Source of the DNA: Sphingobacterium litopenaei | GTDB taxonomy: Bacteria; Bacteroidota; Bacteroidia; Sphingobacteriales; Sphingobacteriaceae | Assembly (NCBI RefSeq): GCF_014692495.1 | Contig: NZ_JACOIJ010000004.1 | Coordinates: 157,923-221,922 of the forward strand | Direction of reading: 5' to 3' | DNA: 64,000 nucleotides | In this document: positions 46,973 to 56,937 of the stretch, piece after piece | How the letters are laid out: every line of letters starts with the position of its first letter | Numbering within the stretch: position 1 is the first letter of the stretch | Notes under the pieces: model-generated | The model's database searches: none | Told to the model about the DNA's origin: nothing | Seen by the model: only the letters and a program-made list of their open reading frames with translations | Program-made: the position numbers and the translations under genes

Positions 46973-46999
46973 TGATATATTATCTATGAATATTTAATG

Positions 47000-48133
47000 T
47001 TACGCTTTAAGACGTTCGTCCAAAGCAGTTAAAAATCTATCTGCAATTTCTTTTGTGATATTCAACGCTGGTAAAATACGAATCACATTTGGTTTTGCTT
47101 CACCCGTGAAGATTCGATTTTTTAATAACAAATCTTTCTTCACATTAGCTAATTCTGCAGGTAATTCAATGCCGATCATCAAACCACGTCCTCTTACTTC
47201 TAGTACTTTATCGAATTTATTTAATTCTTCGATTAAGTAAGATCCTACTGTTTGGGCATTTTCCACTAAATTATCTTGCCTGATAATATCCAATACAGCT
47301 ACTGCAGCAGCACAAGCTAAATGGTTACCACCAAAAGTAGTGCCTAATAAGCCATAAGAAGCTTTGAATTTGGGCGCAATAGCAATACCTCCAATTGGGA
47401 AACCATTCCCCATACCTTTGGCCATAGAATAGATATCTGCATCTACACCCGCATAGTCGTGCGAATAGAAGTTACCAGTTCGACCGTAACCACACTGTAC
47501 CGAATCAGCTATATACACCGCTCCGTATTGGTCACACAATGAACGAATTAATTTCAAAAATGAAACTGATGCTTCACGAATACCGCCAACGCCTTGGATA
47601 CCTTCAATAATGACTGCTGCAATTTCCACTCCAAATTCCGAGAAAGCCTTTGTCAAAGCTTCTTCATCATTGAATGGTAAAAACAAAACATTGTCTGTTT
47701 GATTAACGGGAGCTACAATAGATGGATTATCTGTAGCAGCCACTGCTAAAGAGGTACGTCCATGAAACGCCTTAGTAAAAGCAATCACTTTCTTGCGTCC
47801 AGTGTGGAAAGAAGCCAGCTTTAATGCATTTTCGTTTGCTTCAGCTCCTGAATTACACAAGAATAACGTGTAATCTTCTTTACCTGAAACTTCACCTAAT
47901 TGTTGAGCTAATTGCTTTTGGATAGGAATCTCAATAGAATTTGAATAGAATCCAATATTATTTAATTGTTCAGTAATACGCTGTACATAATGTGGATGGG
48001 TATGTCCAATTGAAATAACAGCATGACCTCCATAAAGATCTAGATATTCATTACCTTCCGAATCCCAAACTGTAGAACCCTGTGCTTTAACAATGTTAAT
48101 AGGATTGATCGGGTAAACATTAAATAGGTTCAT
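47000..48133 (-). CDS. argD: Acetyl/succinylornithine aminotransferase
   Basis: A 377-residue class III PLP aminotransferase. Landmarks are SIGHTHPHYVQRI, CNSGAEANENALKLA, VIIEGIQGVGGI, the IADSVQCGYGRTG stretch and the PLP lysine in YSMAKGMGNGFPIGG. Makes N-acylornithine from the semialdehyde with glutamate. First gene of the arg operon here. argC, argG and argH are not in the window. Confidence 0.95.
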   Translation of the reverse strand: MNLFNVYPINPINIVKAQGSTVWDSEGNEYLDLYGGHAVISIGHTHPHYVQRITEQLNNIGFYSNSIEIPIQKQLAQQLGEVSGKEDYTLFLCNSGAEANENALKLASFHTGRKKVIAFTKAFHGRTSLAVAATDNPSIVAPVNQTDNVLFLPFNDEEALTKAFSEFGVEIAAVIIEGIQGVGGIREASVSFLKLIRSLCDQYGAVYIADSVQCGYGRTGNFYSHDYAGVDADIYSMAKGMGNGFPIGGIAIAPKFKASYGLLGTTFGGNHLACAAAVAVLDIIRQDNLVENAQTVGSYLIEELNKFDKVLEVRGRGLMIGIELPAELANVKKDLLLKNRIFTGEAKPNVIRILPALNITKEIADRFLTALDERLKA

Positions 48134-48159
48134 TTTTTAATATTAATAATGATGTCGGT

Positions 48160-48213
48160 GTATTCACAAAATACTTGACAAATATAGTTAATTAGTAGCC
48201 TTAATGATGCAAA
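48160..48213 (-). promoter_or_regulatory. Probable arg operon promoter with overlapping inverted repeat
   Basis: On the - strand, TATATTTG (48186-48179) matches the -7 box; TTTG (48213-48210) lies 23 bases upstream, longer than the usual 19-21. Just downstream, GTATT-N5-AATAC (48160-48174) is a perfect small inverted repeat near the start point, a candidate operator. It does not clearly match the known ArgR box. Confidence 0.4.
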
Positions 48214-48283
48214 CTTTCATAGGATATTACAGAGAAATTCCATAGTAAAGTGAACTTTCATCTAAGATTGAAAACCCAAATAA

Positions 48284-48324
48284 ATAAACAAAGCCTATCA
48301 TCGCTGATGATAGGCTTTGTTTAT
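48284..48324 (-). terminator. Terminator of the ribosomal alpha operon
   Basis: A perfect 19-bp stem (ATAAACAAAGCCTATCATC and its complement) with a 3-base loop, immediately downstream of rplQ. It separates rplQ from the arg operon. Confidence 0.88.
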
Positions 48325-48340
48325 AAGATTAAAACTAAAA

Positions 48341-48868
48341 TTAGTCTTTATTCTCTTCAGTAGCAGGAGCTTCTTCTGTAGCAGCTGTTTCTTCAGCTTT
48401 TACTTCTTCAGCAACTTCTACTGTGTCAGCAGTCTCAGCAGCTTTTTTCTTAGAAGTACCGCGACGTCGTGTAGATTTTTTCTCAGTTTTAGCAGTTTTG
48501 CCATAAACTTCGTTGTAATCTACTAACTCGATGAATGCCATCTCAGCATTATCACCTAAACGGTTTTCTAATTTAATGATACGAGTGTAACCACCTGGAC
48601 GAGTTGCTACTTTTTCAGAGATCTCGCGGAACAAGATTGTTACAGCGTCTTTATCTTTTAAGTAAGCGAATACTGTACGACGTGAGTGAGTCGTATCAGT
48701 TTTAGATTTAGTAATCAATGGCTCAACATATTTACGTAATGCTTTAGCTTTAGCCAAAGTAGTAGTAATACGTTTGTGTTTGATCAATGAAGTCGCCATG
48801 TTAGCTAACATCGCCTTACGGTGACTGTCAGTGCGGCCTAAGTGATTTACTTTTTTTCCGTGTCTCAT
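48341..48868 (-). CDS. rplQ: 50S ribosomal protein L17
   Basis: The core L17 ([20 protein letters not shown] to about residue 120) is complete. A C-terminal extension of about 50 residues follows: first basic ([13 protein letters not shown]), then strongly acidic and Ala/Glu/Thr-rich to the end. It appears intrinsically disordered and is not part of the E. coli protein (127 residues). Last gene of the ribosomal cluster. Confidence 0.97.
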   Translation of the reverse strand: MRHGKKVNHLGRTDSHRKAMLANMATSLIKHKRITTTLAKAKALRKYVEPLITKSKTDTTHSRRTVFAYLKDKDAVTILFREISEKVATRPGGYTRIIKLENRLGDNAEMAFIELVDYNEVYGKTAKTEKKSTRRRGTSKKKAAETADTVEVAEEVKAEETAATEEAPATEENKD

Positions 48869-49013
48869 TTTAGTTTTTGTTTTTTGCGCATACCGTTCGC
48901 TGGAAGTTGGAGGTTAGAACTTAAAAATTAGAAAAATTCTGACTTCTATATTCTTACTTAATTAACTTCGTTCGAGGAATTATGCAACAGGTCGCTTAAT
49001 TATTTAATTAATA

Positions 49014-50006
49014 TTAGTCTTCGTCTAATTTATATTTAGACAAGTTCATTCCGAATGATAAACCTTTCGATTTTACCAACTCTTGAATTTCGCTTAATGA
49101 TTTTTTACCGAAGTTACGGAATTTCAACATGTCAGCTACGTCATAAGTTACTAACTCAGCTAGACTGCGAATATCAGCAGCTTTCAAACAGTTCAATGCA
49201 CGAACAGAAAGATCTAAATCCACTAATTCTGTTTTCAAGATCTTACGCATGTGTAAGATTTCCTCGTCAACAACTTTAGTTTCTTCTTTAGTTTGTGACT
49301 CTAACAACATATTTTCGTCAGAGAACAACATAAAGTGTTGAATTAAGATACGAGCAGCTTCTTTCAAAGCATCTTCTGGGTGAATAGAACCATCAGTAGA
49401 GATGTCTAACAACAATTTCTCGTAGTCAGTTTTTTGCTCTACACGGTAGTTTTCAATGGTATATTTCACATTCTTAATCGGAGTGTAGATCGAATCGATA
49501 GCGATTACACCTACAGGACCATCAGCTACTTTATTCTCTTCCGCATTTACGTAACCACGACCTTTAGCAACTGACAATTCGACCTCAATAGTAACTGAGC
49601 TCTCCATGTTACAAATTACTAAGTCAGGGTTCAACACTGTAAAGTTGTTAGAAAACTTAGTGATATCACCAGCTTTGAATTGTTCTTGACCATTGATAAC
49701 TACAAAGATTTTCTCGCTGTCTCCTTGTTCACCTGTTTTTTTGAAACGTACTTGTTTCAAATTTAAGATGATTTCTGTTACGTCTTCTGCTACACCTTTG
49801 ATAGTAGAGAATTCGTGAGACACGCCAGAAATTCTAATCGACGTAATTGCATATCCTTCTAATGAGGACAATAAAATACGGCGCAAAGCATTACCAATAG
49901 TTACACCAAAACCTGGCTCTAATGGACGAAATTCGAAAGTACCATCAAAATCTGTAGATTTTTGCATGATAACTTTATCCGGTCTTTGAAATGCTAAAAT
50001 TGCCAT
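49014..50006 (-). CDS. rpoA: DNA-directed RNA polymerase subunit alpha
   Basis: Full-length alpha, 330 residues: N-terminal assembly domain ([32 protein letters not shown]) and C-terminal domain (about 250-320: [23 protein letters not shown] and [16 protein letters not shown]) that contacts UP elements and activators. It follows rpsD with an 86-base gap containing a hairpin. Confidence 0.99.
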   Translation of the reverse strand: MAILAFQRPDKVIMQKSTDFDGTFEFRPLEPGFGVTIGNALRRILLSSLEGYAITSIRISGVSHEFSTIKGVAEDVTEIILNLKQVRFKKTGEQGDSEKIFVVINGQEQFKAGDITKFSNNFTVLNPDLVICNMESSVTIEVELSVAKGRGYVNAEENKVADGPVGVIAIDSIYTPIKNVKYTIENYRVEQKTDYEKLLLDISTDGSIHPEDALKEAARILIQHFMLFSDENMLLESQTKEETKVVDEEILHMRKILKTELVDLDLSVRALNCLKAADIRSLAELVTYDVADMLKFRNFGKKSLSEIQELVKSKGLSFGMNLSKYKLDED

Positions 50007-50050
50007 TTATAATATTTTAATATTTTTTCAACAATGTATTCTTAATAGTA

Positions 50051-50079
50051 TATGCATAATCCATCGAGGATTATGCATA
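50051..50079 (-). other. Intercistronic hairpin rpsD-rpoA
   Basis: TATGCATAATCC pairs perfectly with GGATTATGCATA (12 bp) around ATCGA. No T-run on the - strand, so not a terminator; likely mRNA processing, stability or autoregulation. Confidence 0.6.
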
Positions 50080-50092
50080 TCGCTATTAATTA

Positions 50093-50701
50093 TTATTTAG
50101 AGTACAACTCTACGATTAAGTTTTCTTTGATATTCTCAGGGATATCTGCTCTTTCTGGGTAGCTTAAGAAAGTACCAGTAAGATTTTTAGCATCCCACTC
50201 TAACCAACCATATTTGTTGATTGCTCTACCAGCTACTGAAGTAGTGATAGCTTCTAAAGTTTGAGAACGCTCACGCACAGCGATTACATCGCCTGGACGG
50301 ATGCTATATGATGGAATGTTAACAACTTCGCCGTTAACAGTAATATGCTTGTGTGAAACTAATTGACGTGCTGCTGAACGAGTAGGAGCAATTCCTAAAC
50401 GGTATACAACGTTATCTAAACGAGCTTCTAATAATTTCAAGAAGTTCTCCCCTGTGATACCGTGTTTTGCAGACGCTTTTACGAATAAGTTAGAGAATTG
50501 ACGCTCTAAAACTCCGTAAGTATATTTAGCTTTTTGTTTTTCTAACAACTGAATAGCGTATTCAGATTGTTTACCTCTTCTTTTTGATGGACCGTGTTGT
50601 CCAGGAGGATAATTTTTTTTCTCTAATGCTTTATCAGGGCCGAAAATTGGCTCTCTGAATTTACGTGCAATTTTGGACTTAGGTCCTGTATATCTTGCCA
50701 T
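50093..50701 (-). CDS. rpsD: 30S ribosomal protein S4
   Basis: Full-length S4, 202 residues, with [21 protein letters not shown] at the start, the S4 RNA-binding domain ([31 protein letters not shown]) and no zinc cysteines in the N-terminal domain (C-minus form). A small TCAGC/GCTGA hairpin lies in the gap upstream (50727-50741). In E. coli S4 represses the alpha operon; whether this applies here is not visible. Confidence 0.99.
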   Translation of the reverse strand: MARYTGPKSKIARKFREPIFGPDKALEKKNYPPGQHGPSKRRGKQSEYAIQLLEKQKAKYTYGVLERQFSNLFVKASAKHGITGENFLKLLEARLDNVVYRLGIAPTRSAARQLVSHKHITVNGEVVNIPSYSIRPGDVIAVRERSQTLEAITTSVAGRAINKYGWLEWDAKNLTGTFLSYPERADIPENIKENLIVELYSK

Positions 50702-50768
50702 TTCTTTTCTCTGTTTGAAGTATCAATCAGCCTTTAGCTGACGAATCTTATCTTAAACAATAATATTA

Positions 50769-51158
50769 TTAAACTCTTCTACGTTTTGGAGGACGACAAC
50801 CGTTGTGAGGAAGTGGTGTAATATCTTTGATAGTAGTTACATCAATACCCACAGTTTGTAATGTACGGATCGCTGATTCACGACCTGCACCTGGTCCTTT
50901 AACGAAAACTTCAACTTTACGTAATCCTAAGTCGTAAGCAACTTTACCACAGTCTGAAGCAGCTTGACCTGCAGCGTATGGAGTGTTCTTTTTAGAACCT
51001 CTAAAGCCCATTTTACCAGCTGATGACCATGAAATAGTTTGACCTGAATTGTTAGTCAAAGTAATAATAATGTTGTTAAAAGTAGCATTGATATGAGCTT
51101 GACCTACAGGCTCGATAACAACGATACGTTTTTTAGTAACTTTTTTACTTTTAGCCAT
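50769..51158 (-). CDS. rpsK: 30S ribosomal protein S11
   Basis: 129-residue S11 of the small-subunit platform. [23 protein letters not shown] and the basic C-terminal [11 protein letters not shown] are diagnostic. Ten bases after rpsM, in the usual rpsM-rpsK-rpsD-rpoA order. Confidence 0.99.
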   Translation of the reverse strand: MAKSKKVTKKRIVVIEPVGQAHINATFNNIIITLTNNSGQTISWSSAGKMGFRGSKKNTPYAAGQAASDCGKVAYDLGLRKVEVFVKGPGAGRESAIRTLQTVGIDVTTIKDITPLPHNGCRPPKRRRV

Positions 51159-51168
51159 TTCTTACTTA

Positions 51169-51546
51169 TTATTTAGTAGCTTTTTTCTTGTTTGCAACTG
51201 TCTTACGTTTACCTTTACGAGTACGAGAGTTGTTTTTAGTACGTTGACCACGAACTGGTAAGTGTTTACGGTGACGTAATCCACGGTAACAACCAATATC
51301 CATCAAACGTTTGATGTTTAACTGAACTTCTGAACGTAATGCACCTTCTACTTTGATCTCATCGTTGATGATAGTACGAATAGCTGCTAATTGATCATCG
51401 TTCCACTCTGATACTTTAACGTCTTGACTAATCCCTGCTTTATCCAAGATATAAGCAGCAGTGGCACGACCAATACCGAAAATGTAGGTAAGGCCAATAA
51501 CACCTCTTTTGTTTTTAGGTAAATCTATACCTGATATCCTTGCCAT
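51169..51546 (-). CDS. rpsM: 30S ribosomal protein S13
   Basis: 125-residue S13 of the head: [25 protein letters not shown] at the N terminus, [27 protein letters not shown] near the C terminus, with a Lys-rich tail. Located 29 bases after rpmJ. Confidence 0.99.
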   Translation of the reverse strand: MARISGIDLPKNKRGVIGLTYIFGIGRATAAYILDKAGISQDVKVSEWNDDQLAAIRTIINDEIKVEGALRSEVQLNIKRLMDIGCYRGLRHRKHLPVRGQRTKNNSRTRKGKRKTVANKKKATK

Positions 51547-51575
51547 ATAATTTTTTAAGCGATTTTGTTAATTAA

Positions 51576-51692
51576 TTATCCCTGACGTTGTTTGAATTTA
51601 GGGTTCTTTTTGTTGATCACAAAAATCTTTCCTTTACGACGGATGATTTTACAGTCCGCGCTACGTTTTTTTACTGATGCTCTTACTTTCAT
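51576..51692 (-). CDS. rpmJ: 50S ribosomal protein L36
   Basis: A 38-residue gene: [20 protein letters not shown] at the start, QRQG at the end. Only one of the four canonical zinc ligands remains (C14), so this is the zinc-free C-minus form. It lies between infA and rpsM as in most bacteria; a GCTCT/AGAGC hairpin sits in the gap to infA (51711-51724). Confidence 0.96.
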   Translation of the reverse strand: MKVRASVKKRSADCKIIRRKGKIFVINKKNPKFKQRQG

Positions 51693-51730
51693 TGTAATAA
51701 AATTGTTAAAGCTCTTCACAGAGCGCTATC

Positions 51731-51949
51731 TTATTTATAACGATACGTTATTCTACCTTTTGTTAAATCATAAGGGGACATCTCTAATTTAACTTTGTCT
51801 CCTGGAAGAATTTTGATGTAGTGCATACGCATTTTACCCGAAATATGAGCAATGATTTCATGCCCATTTTCTAATTCTACACGAAACATAGCATTAGATA
51901 ATGCTTCTCTGATAACTCCGTCTTGTTCTATTGAGGCTTGTTTAGCCAT
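51731..51949 (-). CDS. infA: Translation initiation factor IF-1
   Basis: 72-residue OB-fold factor that binds the 30S A site: [30 protein letters not shown], then [32 protein letters not shown]. The upstream 77-base gap holds a probable promoter (51997-52027), so infA may head a sub-operon running to rplQ. Confidence 0.98.
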   Translation of the reverse strand: MAKQASIEQDGVIREALSNAMFRVELENGHEIIAHISGKMRMHYIKILPGDKVKLEMSPYDLTKGRITYRYK

Positions 51950-51996
51950 ATATCAATTCTTATTTACGTTTTAACAACCTGCACTTAACAGGAGTG

Positions 51997-52027
51997 CAAA
52001 GATAATCAAAAAATATTGTATACCAAC
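51997..52027 (-). promoter_or_regulatory. Internal promoter upstream of infA
   Basis: On the - strand: GTTG (52027-52024), exactly 19 bases, then TATCTTTG (52004-51997), matching TTTG-N19-TAnnTTTG in 11 of 12 positions counting both boxes' fixed bases loosely. The -33 box abuts the map stop codon. Transcription would start near 51991, with a TGCAC/GTGCA hairpin close to the start point. Confidence 0.6.
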
Positions 52028-52809
52028 TACTTTTTGTTTAAAACTTTTTCAATTTCATCAAAATTCAACAATACATCTGGTGTGCCTTTTCGAATCGCAA
52101 CCATCTGCTCAAAATGCGCAGAAAGCTTTCCATCTACGGTGCTCACCGTCCAACCGTCATCCCAAAACTTCACTCCAGCTTTGCCTGCATTAATCATTGG
52201 TTCAATACAGATCACTAGTCCTGGTTCCAATTTTGGTCCTGAACCGCGTTTACCGTAATTAGGAACTTCAGGTTTTTCATGCAAGTTAAGACCCACACCA
52301 TGACCTACTAATTCTCTTACGATACCGAAATTATGAGGTTGAACATATTCTTGAATGGCTGAAGAAATATCCCCCACACGTTTGCCAGCAACAGCCTGTT
52401 CTACTCCTTTTTGTAAAGAAGCTTTTGTTACGTCTAATAGTAATTGAGCTTCCTCTGATATTTCACCTACACCGAATGTATAAGCTGAATCTGAAATAAA
52501 ACCATTAAGATTTACCCCCCCATCTACAGAAACTAAATCACCATCTTTGATGACATAGTCACTAGGGAAACCATGTACGATTTGATCATTTACAGAAATA
52601 CATAGGGAATAAGGAAAACCATGGTAATTTAAAAACGCTGGTGTACCACCATGATCCTGAATAAAGTCATAAGCTAACTTGTCCAATGAAATGGTTGTAA
52701 TACCAGGTTTGATAACCTTGGCAATTTCAGCAAGTAAATTCGAGAGTACATTTGCTGACTCTCGAATTTGCTCGATTTGTTCTTCTGTTTTATAAATTAC
52801 TTTAGACAT
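52027..52809 (-). CDS. map: Type I methionine aminopeptidase
   Basis: 260-residue metallo-aminopeptidase removing initiator Met. Metal ligands are readable in SVDGGVNLNGFISDSAYTF (two Asp), GHGVGLNLHEKPEVPN (His), VICIEPMI (Glu) and the final FEQM (Glu). Directly downstream of secY (8 bases), as in many spc operons. Confidence 0.98.
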   Translation of the reverse strand: MSKVIYKTEEQIEQIRESANVLSNLLAEIAKVIKPGITTISLDKLAYDFIQDHGGTPAFLNYHGFPYSLCISVNDQIVHGFPSDYVIKDGDLVSVDGGVNLNGFISDSAYTFGVGEISEEAQLLLDVTKASLQKGVEQAVAGKRVGDISSAIQEYVQPHNFGIVRELVGHGVGLNLHEKPEVPNYGKRGSGPKLEPGLVICIEPMINAGKAGVKFWDDGWTVSTVDGKLSAHFEQMVAIRKGTPDVLLNFDEIEKVLNKK

Positions 52810-52817
52810 CTAAAGAA

Positions 52818-54158
52818 TTAAATAGCTGATTGATCATACCCTTCTACTCCAACAGCCGAACGACCTTTAACACGGCCAGTCTTCATCAATCCATCATAGT
52901 GACGCATTAACAAATGAGATTCGATTTGTTGAAGTGTATCTAACACTACCCCTACCAAAATCAATAGCGAAGTACCTCCGTAGAAGTGAGCAAAGTTATT
53001 GTTAACTCCCGCTGCACTTGCCATCGCTGGTAGTATGGCTATAATAGCTATAAAGATTGCACCTGGGAATGTGATACGTGATATTACATTATCAATGAAT
53101 AAGTTTGTATCATATCCTGGTTTGATGCCTGGTACAAAACCACCATTCTTCTTCATGTCCTCTGACATTTGTTGTGGATTCACCATGATAGCTGTATAGA
53201 AGAACGTGAATGCAATAATCAATATTGCAAACGTAATATTATAAGCTGGTGAAGTGAAATCCGTCAATGAAGTCAAGAAGTCAGATTGAAGACTTGGGAA
53301 AAATTGTGCCAACGACATTGGTAAAAACATGATCGCTTGCGCAAAAATAATAGGCATTACACCTGCTGCGTTTACTTTCAAAGGAATGTACTGACGTACA
53401 CCACCTACTTGTTTATTACCAACAATTTTCTTAGCATATTGTACTGGTATCTTGCGAACCCCTTGTACGATCAATATAGTAAAGATCACAACAAAGAATA
53501 AAGCAATAAACTCTACGATAAATGGAATAATACCACCACCACTAGGACTCATACGAGAACCCCATTCGGCAATAATACCGCCTGGTAATTGTGCGATGAT
53601 ACCGGCCATGATAATCAAAGATATACCATTACCAATACCTTTATCGGTGATTTTCTCACCCAACCACATCACAAACAAAGTACCTGCAGATAAAACAATA
53701 GCAGCTAGAATAGTGAACATTGGGTCTGCGATAGTTTTTGCTGAAGCATCGATTTGAGTCTTCACATAAGCTATAGCTTGTACCAATGTGATCGCTACTG
53801 TTAGGTAACGTGTAATCTGAGTCATTTTTTTACGACCAGATTCACCTTCTTTTTGCATTTTTTGAAAAGCAGGAACTGCAATCCCCAATAATTGTACAAC
53901 GATAGAAGCCGAGATGTAAGGCATTACACCAAGGGCAAATATTGCAGCACGAGAGAAAGAACCTCCAGAGAACATGTTGATCATGCCTAGTAAGCCTTCT
54001 TTTTCGCCTACACTTGCTAACGCACTAGGATCGACACCTGGCAGTACCACGTGACATCCGATACGATAAATTAGAAGAAATAGCAACGTATTCAAGATAC
54101 GGTTACGTAAATCTTCAATCTTCCATATATTGGTTAAGGTTGTGATTAGTTTTTTCAT
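52818..54158 (-). CDS. secY: Preprotein translocase subunit SecY
   Basis: 446-residue inner-membrane channel protein with about ten transmembrane helices; LNTLLFLLIYRIGCHVVLPGVDP opens TM1, and the pore ring region (INMFSGGSFSRAAIFALGVMPYISASI) and IPLKVNAAGVMPIIFAQAIM are characteristic. Tightly packed after rplO (3-base gap). Confidence 0.99.
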   Translation of the reverse strand: MKKLITTLTNIWKIEDLRNRILNTLLFLLIYRIGCHVVLPGVDPSALASVGEKEGLLGMINMFSGGSFSRAAIFALGVMPYISASIVVQLLGIAVPAFQKMQKEGESGRKKMTQITRYLTVAITLVQAIAYVKTQIDASAKTIADPMFTILAAIVLSAGTLFVMWLGEKITDKGIGNGISLIIMAGIIAQLPGGIIAEWGSRMSPSGGGIIPFIVEFIALFFVVIFTILIVQGVRKIPVQYAKKIVGNKQVGGVRQYIPLKVNAAGVMPIIFAQAIMFLPMSLAQFFPSLQSDFLTSLTDFTSPAYNITFAILIIAFTFFYTAIMVNPQQMSEDMKKNGGFVPGIKPGYDTNLFIDNVISRITFPGAIFIAIIAILPAMASAAGVNNNFAHFYGGTSLLILVGVVLDTLQQIESHLLMRHYDGLMKTGRVKGRSAVGVEGYDQSAI

Positions 54159-54161
54159 GTA

Positions 54162-54608
54162 TTAAAGTTTTACGATAGAACCACCTGCAGCTTCGATTGC
54201 TTTTTGAGCAGACGCTGAGAATGCATGCGCTTTAACTTCAACTTTAGCTTTTAACTCGCCACGACCTAATACCTTTACTAGATCATTTTTAGAAACTAAA
54301 CCATGTGCTTTCAACGTATCGAAATCGATAACTGTCAAGTTGTGTTTTTCAACAAGAGCTTGCAAGATGTCTAAGTTCACACCGTTGTATTCTACGCGGT
54401 TAGCATTTTTGAAACCGAATTTAGGTACACGACGTTGCAAAGGCATTTGACCACCTTCGAAACCGATTTTAGTAGAGTGACCTGAACGTGAGCCAGCACC
54501 TTTGTGACCACGTGTAGATGTACCACCACGACCAGAACCTTGACCACGACCAATACGTTTTCTGCTTTTTGTTGAACCAGCTGCTGGTTTTAAATTACTT
54601 AAGTTCAT
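54162..54608 (-). CDS. rplO: 50S ribosomal protein L15
   Basis: 148-residue L15, with the Gly/Arg-rich N terminus (KRIGRGQGSGRGGTSTRGHKG) and FEGGQMPLQRRVPKFGF. Separated from rpmD by a 126-base gap that contains a hairpin. Confidence 0.99.
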   Translation of the reverse strand: MNLSNLKPAAGSTKSRKRIGRGQGSGRGGTSTRGHKGAGSRSGHSTKIGFEGGQMPLQRRVPKFGFKNANRVEYNGVNLDILQALVEKHNLTVIDFDTLKAHGLVSKNDLVKVLGRGELKAKVEVKAHAFSASAQKAIEAAGGSIVKL

Positions 54609-54689
54609 TTTTTAAACTAAGATTGTGTTGCCCCTTCGCTTTCACTATACAGGAGACAACGATTAACAAATAATATTAATAAACAACTA

Positions 54690-54716
54690 ATGGAAAGAGT
54701 GAAGCACTCCTTCCAT
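54690..54716 (-). other. Intercistronic hairpin rpmD-rplO
   Basis: ATGGAA-A-GAGTG-AAG-CACTC-C-TTCCAT, 11 bp with one internal mismatch. No T-run on the - strand; probably a processing or stability structure. Confidence 0.6.
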
Positions 54717-54734
54717 GTAGTATATTTTTGCTTA

Positions 54735-54914
54735 TTAGATAGCTTCTACAGCAACTAAATGGTTTACTTTACGTACCATTCCGATGATAGCCGCAGTAGC
54801 TTCTACTTCTACTGAGTGGTTGATTCTTTTCAAACCTAATGCCTCAATAGTTTTCTTTTGGCGCTCGCTTCTGTCGATAACGCTCTTTATCTGGGTAATT
54901 TTGATTTTTGCCAT
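54735..54914 (-). CDS. rpmD: 50S ribosomal protein L30
   Basis: 59-residue L30: MAKIKITQIKSVIDRSERQK start and the LGLKRINHSVEVEAT motif. Found from the sequence between rpsE and rplO in the conserved rpsE-rpmD-rplO order; five bases after rpsE. Confidence 0.96.
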   Translation of the reverse strand: MAKIKITQIKSVIDRSERQKKTIEALGLKRINHSVEVEATAAIIGMVRKVNHLVAVEAI

Positions 54915-54919
54915 GATAA

Positions 54920-55438
54920 TTAACCGTTAAATACTTTATTTAAATCGACACCGCGGTGTTGAGCTACTGTATATGCATCACGCAAATCTGCTAATGCTGC
55001 AATAGTTGCTTTCACTACGTTGTGTGGGTTTGATGATCCTAATGATTTAGCTAATACGTCTTTGATACCAGCAGATTCTAATACGGCACGCATCGCACCA
55101 CCTGCTAATACTCCAGTACCACCTACAGCTGGTTTAATTAAAACTGAACCACCTGAAAATTTACCGTATTGAGCGTGAGGAACAGTTCCATTGATAATAG
55201 GAACTTTCACTAAGTTTTTCTTAGCGTCATCGATACCTTTAGTGATAGCTTCAGTAACCTCTTTAGCTTTACCTAAACCGTAACCTACGATACCGTTTTC
55301 ATCACCAACAACTACGATAGCTGAGAAACTGAAAGTACGACCACCTTTAGTTACTTTTGCTACGCGTTGGATGCTTACTAAGCGATCTTTTAACTCAATT
55401 TCGCTTGATTTTACTCTTTTAATATTGCTTAATGCCAT
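54920..55438 (-). CDS. rpsE: 30S ribosomal protein S5
   Basis: 172-residue S5 with the double-stranded RNA-binding N-terminal domain ([25 protein letters not shown]) and the C-terminal [22 protein letters not shown] block. Part of the spc segment. Confidence 0.99.
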   Translation of the reverse strand: MALSNIKRVKSSEIELKDRLVSIQRVAKVTKGGRTFSFSAIVVVGDENGIVGYGLGKAKEVTEAITKGIDDAKKNLVKVPIINGTVPHAQYGKFSGGSVLIKPAVGGTGVLAGGAMRAVLESAGIKDVLAKSLGSSNPHNVVKATIAALADLRDAYTVAQHRGVDLNKVFNG

Positions 55439-55450
55439 TATCTTTCTTGA

Positions 55451-55804
55451 TTAAAAGTCTAAACCGCCTTCGCGAGCACCTTCTGCCAATGATTTAACAC
55501 GGCCGTGGTATAAGTACCCATTACGGTCAAAAACTACTTTACTAATACCTGCTGCAACAGCTTTCTCAGCTACTAATTTACCTACAGCTTTAGATTGTTC
55601 TACTTTGTTTCCTGATGCTACGAAATCTTTAGATAAGCTTGAAGCTGCAGCTAAAGTTTTACCTGTAGTATCGTCGATAACTTGTGCGTAGATACCTTTA
55701 TTAGATCTAAAAACTGATAAACGTGGACGCTCAGTTGTGCCAGCAAGGTTTTTTCTAATTCCTTGTTTGATTCGCTCTCTGCGAGATGTTTTACTTCCTG
55801 CCAT
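55451..55804 (-). CDS. rplR: 50S ribosomal protein L18
   Basis: 117-residue 5S rRNA-binding L18; [37 protein letters not shown] and [26 protein letters not shown] are diagnostic. Twelve bases before rpsE. Confidence 0.99.
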   Translation of the reverse strand: MAGSKTSRRERIKQGIRKNLAGTTERPRLSVFRSNKGIYAQVIDDTTGKTLAAASSLSKDFVASGNKVEQSKAVGKLVAEKAVAAGISKVVFDRNGYLYHGRVKSLAEGAREGGLDF

Positions 55805-55809
55805 GGTTA

Positions 55810-56364
55810 TTATTTTTTAGCTGATTTACCTGCTTTTCTTCTTAATACTTCACCCGCGAACTTGATACCTTTACCTTTGTAAGGCTCTGGAGCGCGGAAG
55901 CTGCGGATTTTCGCTGCTACTTGTCCGATCAATTGCTTGTCTACAGACTCTAAAGTAATAGTAGGGTTTTTACCTTTTTCAGCAGTAGTTGTAACTTTAA
56001 TTTCCTTTGGCAATACGAAAACGATCTGGTGAGAGAAACCTAAAGTTAACTCTAATGTATTACCAGTGTTTGCAGCACGGTAACCTACACCAACTAACTC
56101 TTGAGTAGTTTTGTAACCTTCAGTTACACCAATCACCATATTGTTTAATAGTGAACGGTATAAACCGTGTAATGCTTTGTGTTTCTTTTGTTCAGTAGGG
56201 CGAGATACTACGATGTTACCATCTTCTTCTTTTACTGTAATGTCGCTATCTACTTGTTGTGATAATTCACCTTTAGGACCTTTTACTGTAACCAGATTCT
56301 TGTCTGATACAGTCACCGATACTCCCGCAGGAATAGCGATAGGTGCTTTTCCAATTCTTGACAT
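55810..56364 (-). CDS. rplF: 50S ribosomal protein L6
   Basis: 184-residue L6 with both alpha/beta repeats; [18 protein letters not shown] at the start and the terminal [26 protein letters not shown] block. Five bases before rplR. Confidence 0.99.
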   Translation of the reverse strand: MSRIGKAPIAIPAGVSVTVSDKNLVTVKGPKGELSQQVDSDITVKEEDGNIVVSRPTEQKKHKALHGLYRSLLNNMVIGVTEGYKTTQELVGVGYRAANTGNTLELTLGFSHQIVFVLPKEIKVTTTAEKGKNPTITLESVDKQLIGQVAAKIRSFRAPEPYKGKGIKFAGEVLRRKAGKSAKK

Positions 56365-56387
56365 TTCTTCGTGTTTTTTTTCCTAGA

Positions 56388-56786
56388 TTAATAAACGTAA
56401 CATAAAACCTCACCACCTACGTTTTGTAAGCGAGCTTCTTTATCTGTCATTACACCTTTAGATGTAGATAAGATAGCGATACCCAAACCGTTTAAAACGC
56501 GAGGCATGTTGTCAACACTTGCATACTTTCTTAAACCAGGTTTACTCACACGTGTCAAAGTGCGAATAGCCGGTACTTTGCTAATTGGGTTATACTTCAA
56601 CGCGATTTTGATAGAACCTTGAGGTCCTTCTTCTACGAATTTGTAATTAGCAATGTAACCTTTGTCAAAAAGAACTTTTGTGATTTCTTTTTTAAGGTTC
56701 GATGCAGGAATTTCAACAACCCTGTGGTTGGCCTTAATGGCATTCCTTACTCGTGTAAGGTAATCCGCTATTGGATCTGTATTCAT
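56388..56786 (-). CDS. rpsH: 30S ribosomal protein S8
   Basis: 132-residue S8. The frame opens at 56807, but the ATG at 56786 ([19 protein letters not shown]) matches the family start. [26 protein letters not shown] is the conserved C terminus. Preceded by an unusual 143-base gap with a promoter and a hairpin. In E. coli S8 is the spc operon repressor. Confidence 0.98.
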   Translation of the reverse strand: MNTDPIADYLTRVRNAIKANHRVVEIPASNLKKEITKVLFDKGYIANYKFVEEGPQGSIKIALKYNPISKVPAIRTLTRVSKPGLRKYASVDNMPRVLNGLGIAILSTSKGVMTDKEARLQNVGGEVLCYVY

Positions 56787-56873
56787 TATGTAAAAATATT
56801 GTGACAACGGTTTCTTCTACTCTCACGGAGTGCCAGACCTACTGCCGGTTAAAAAATAAATTGCAATGCAAAA

Positions 56874-56937
56874 GCCCTGATAAGCCTTATTTCAGACTTA
56901 TCCGGGCAAAAATAATTATTTTTTCTTGATTACCAAG
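56874..56937 (-). promoter_or_regulatory. Internal promoter and leader hairpin upstream of rpsH
   Basis: On the - strand: CTTG (56937-56934), 19 bases, TATTTTTG (56914-56907), the same geometry as the other promoters in the cluster. The likely start falls at the base of a hairpin, GCCC-G-GATAAG...CTTATC-A-GGGC (56874-56907), followed by TTTT. The -33 box lies inside the rpsN coding end. The transcript would carry a leader of roughly 115 bases before rpsH. Confidence 0.55.
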
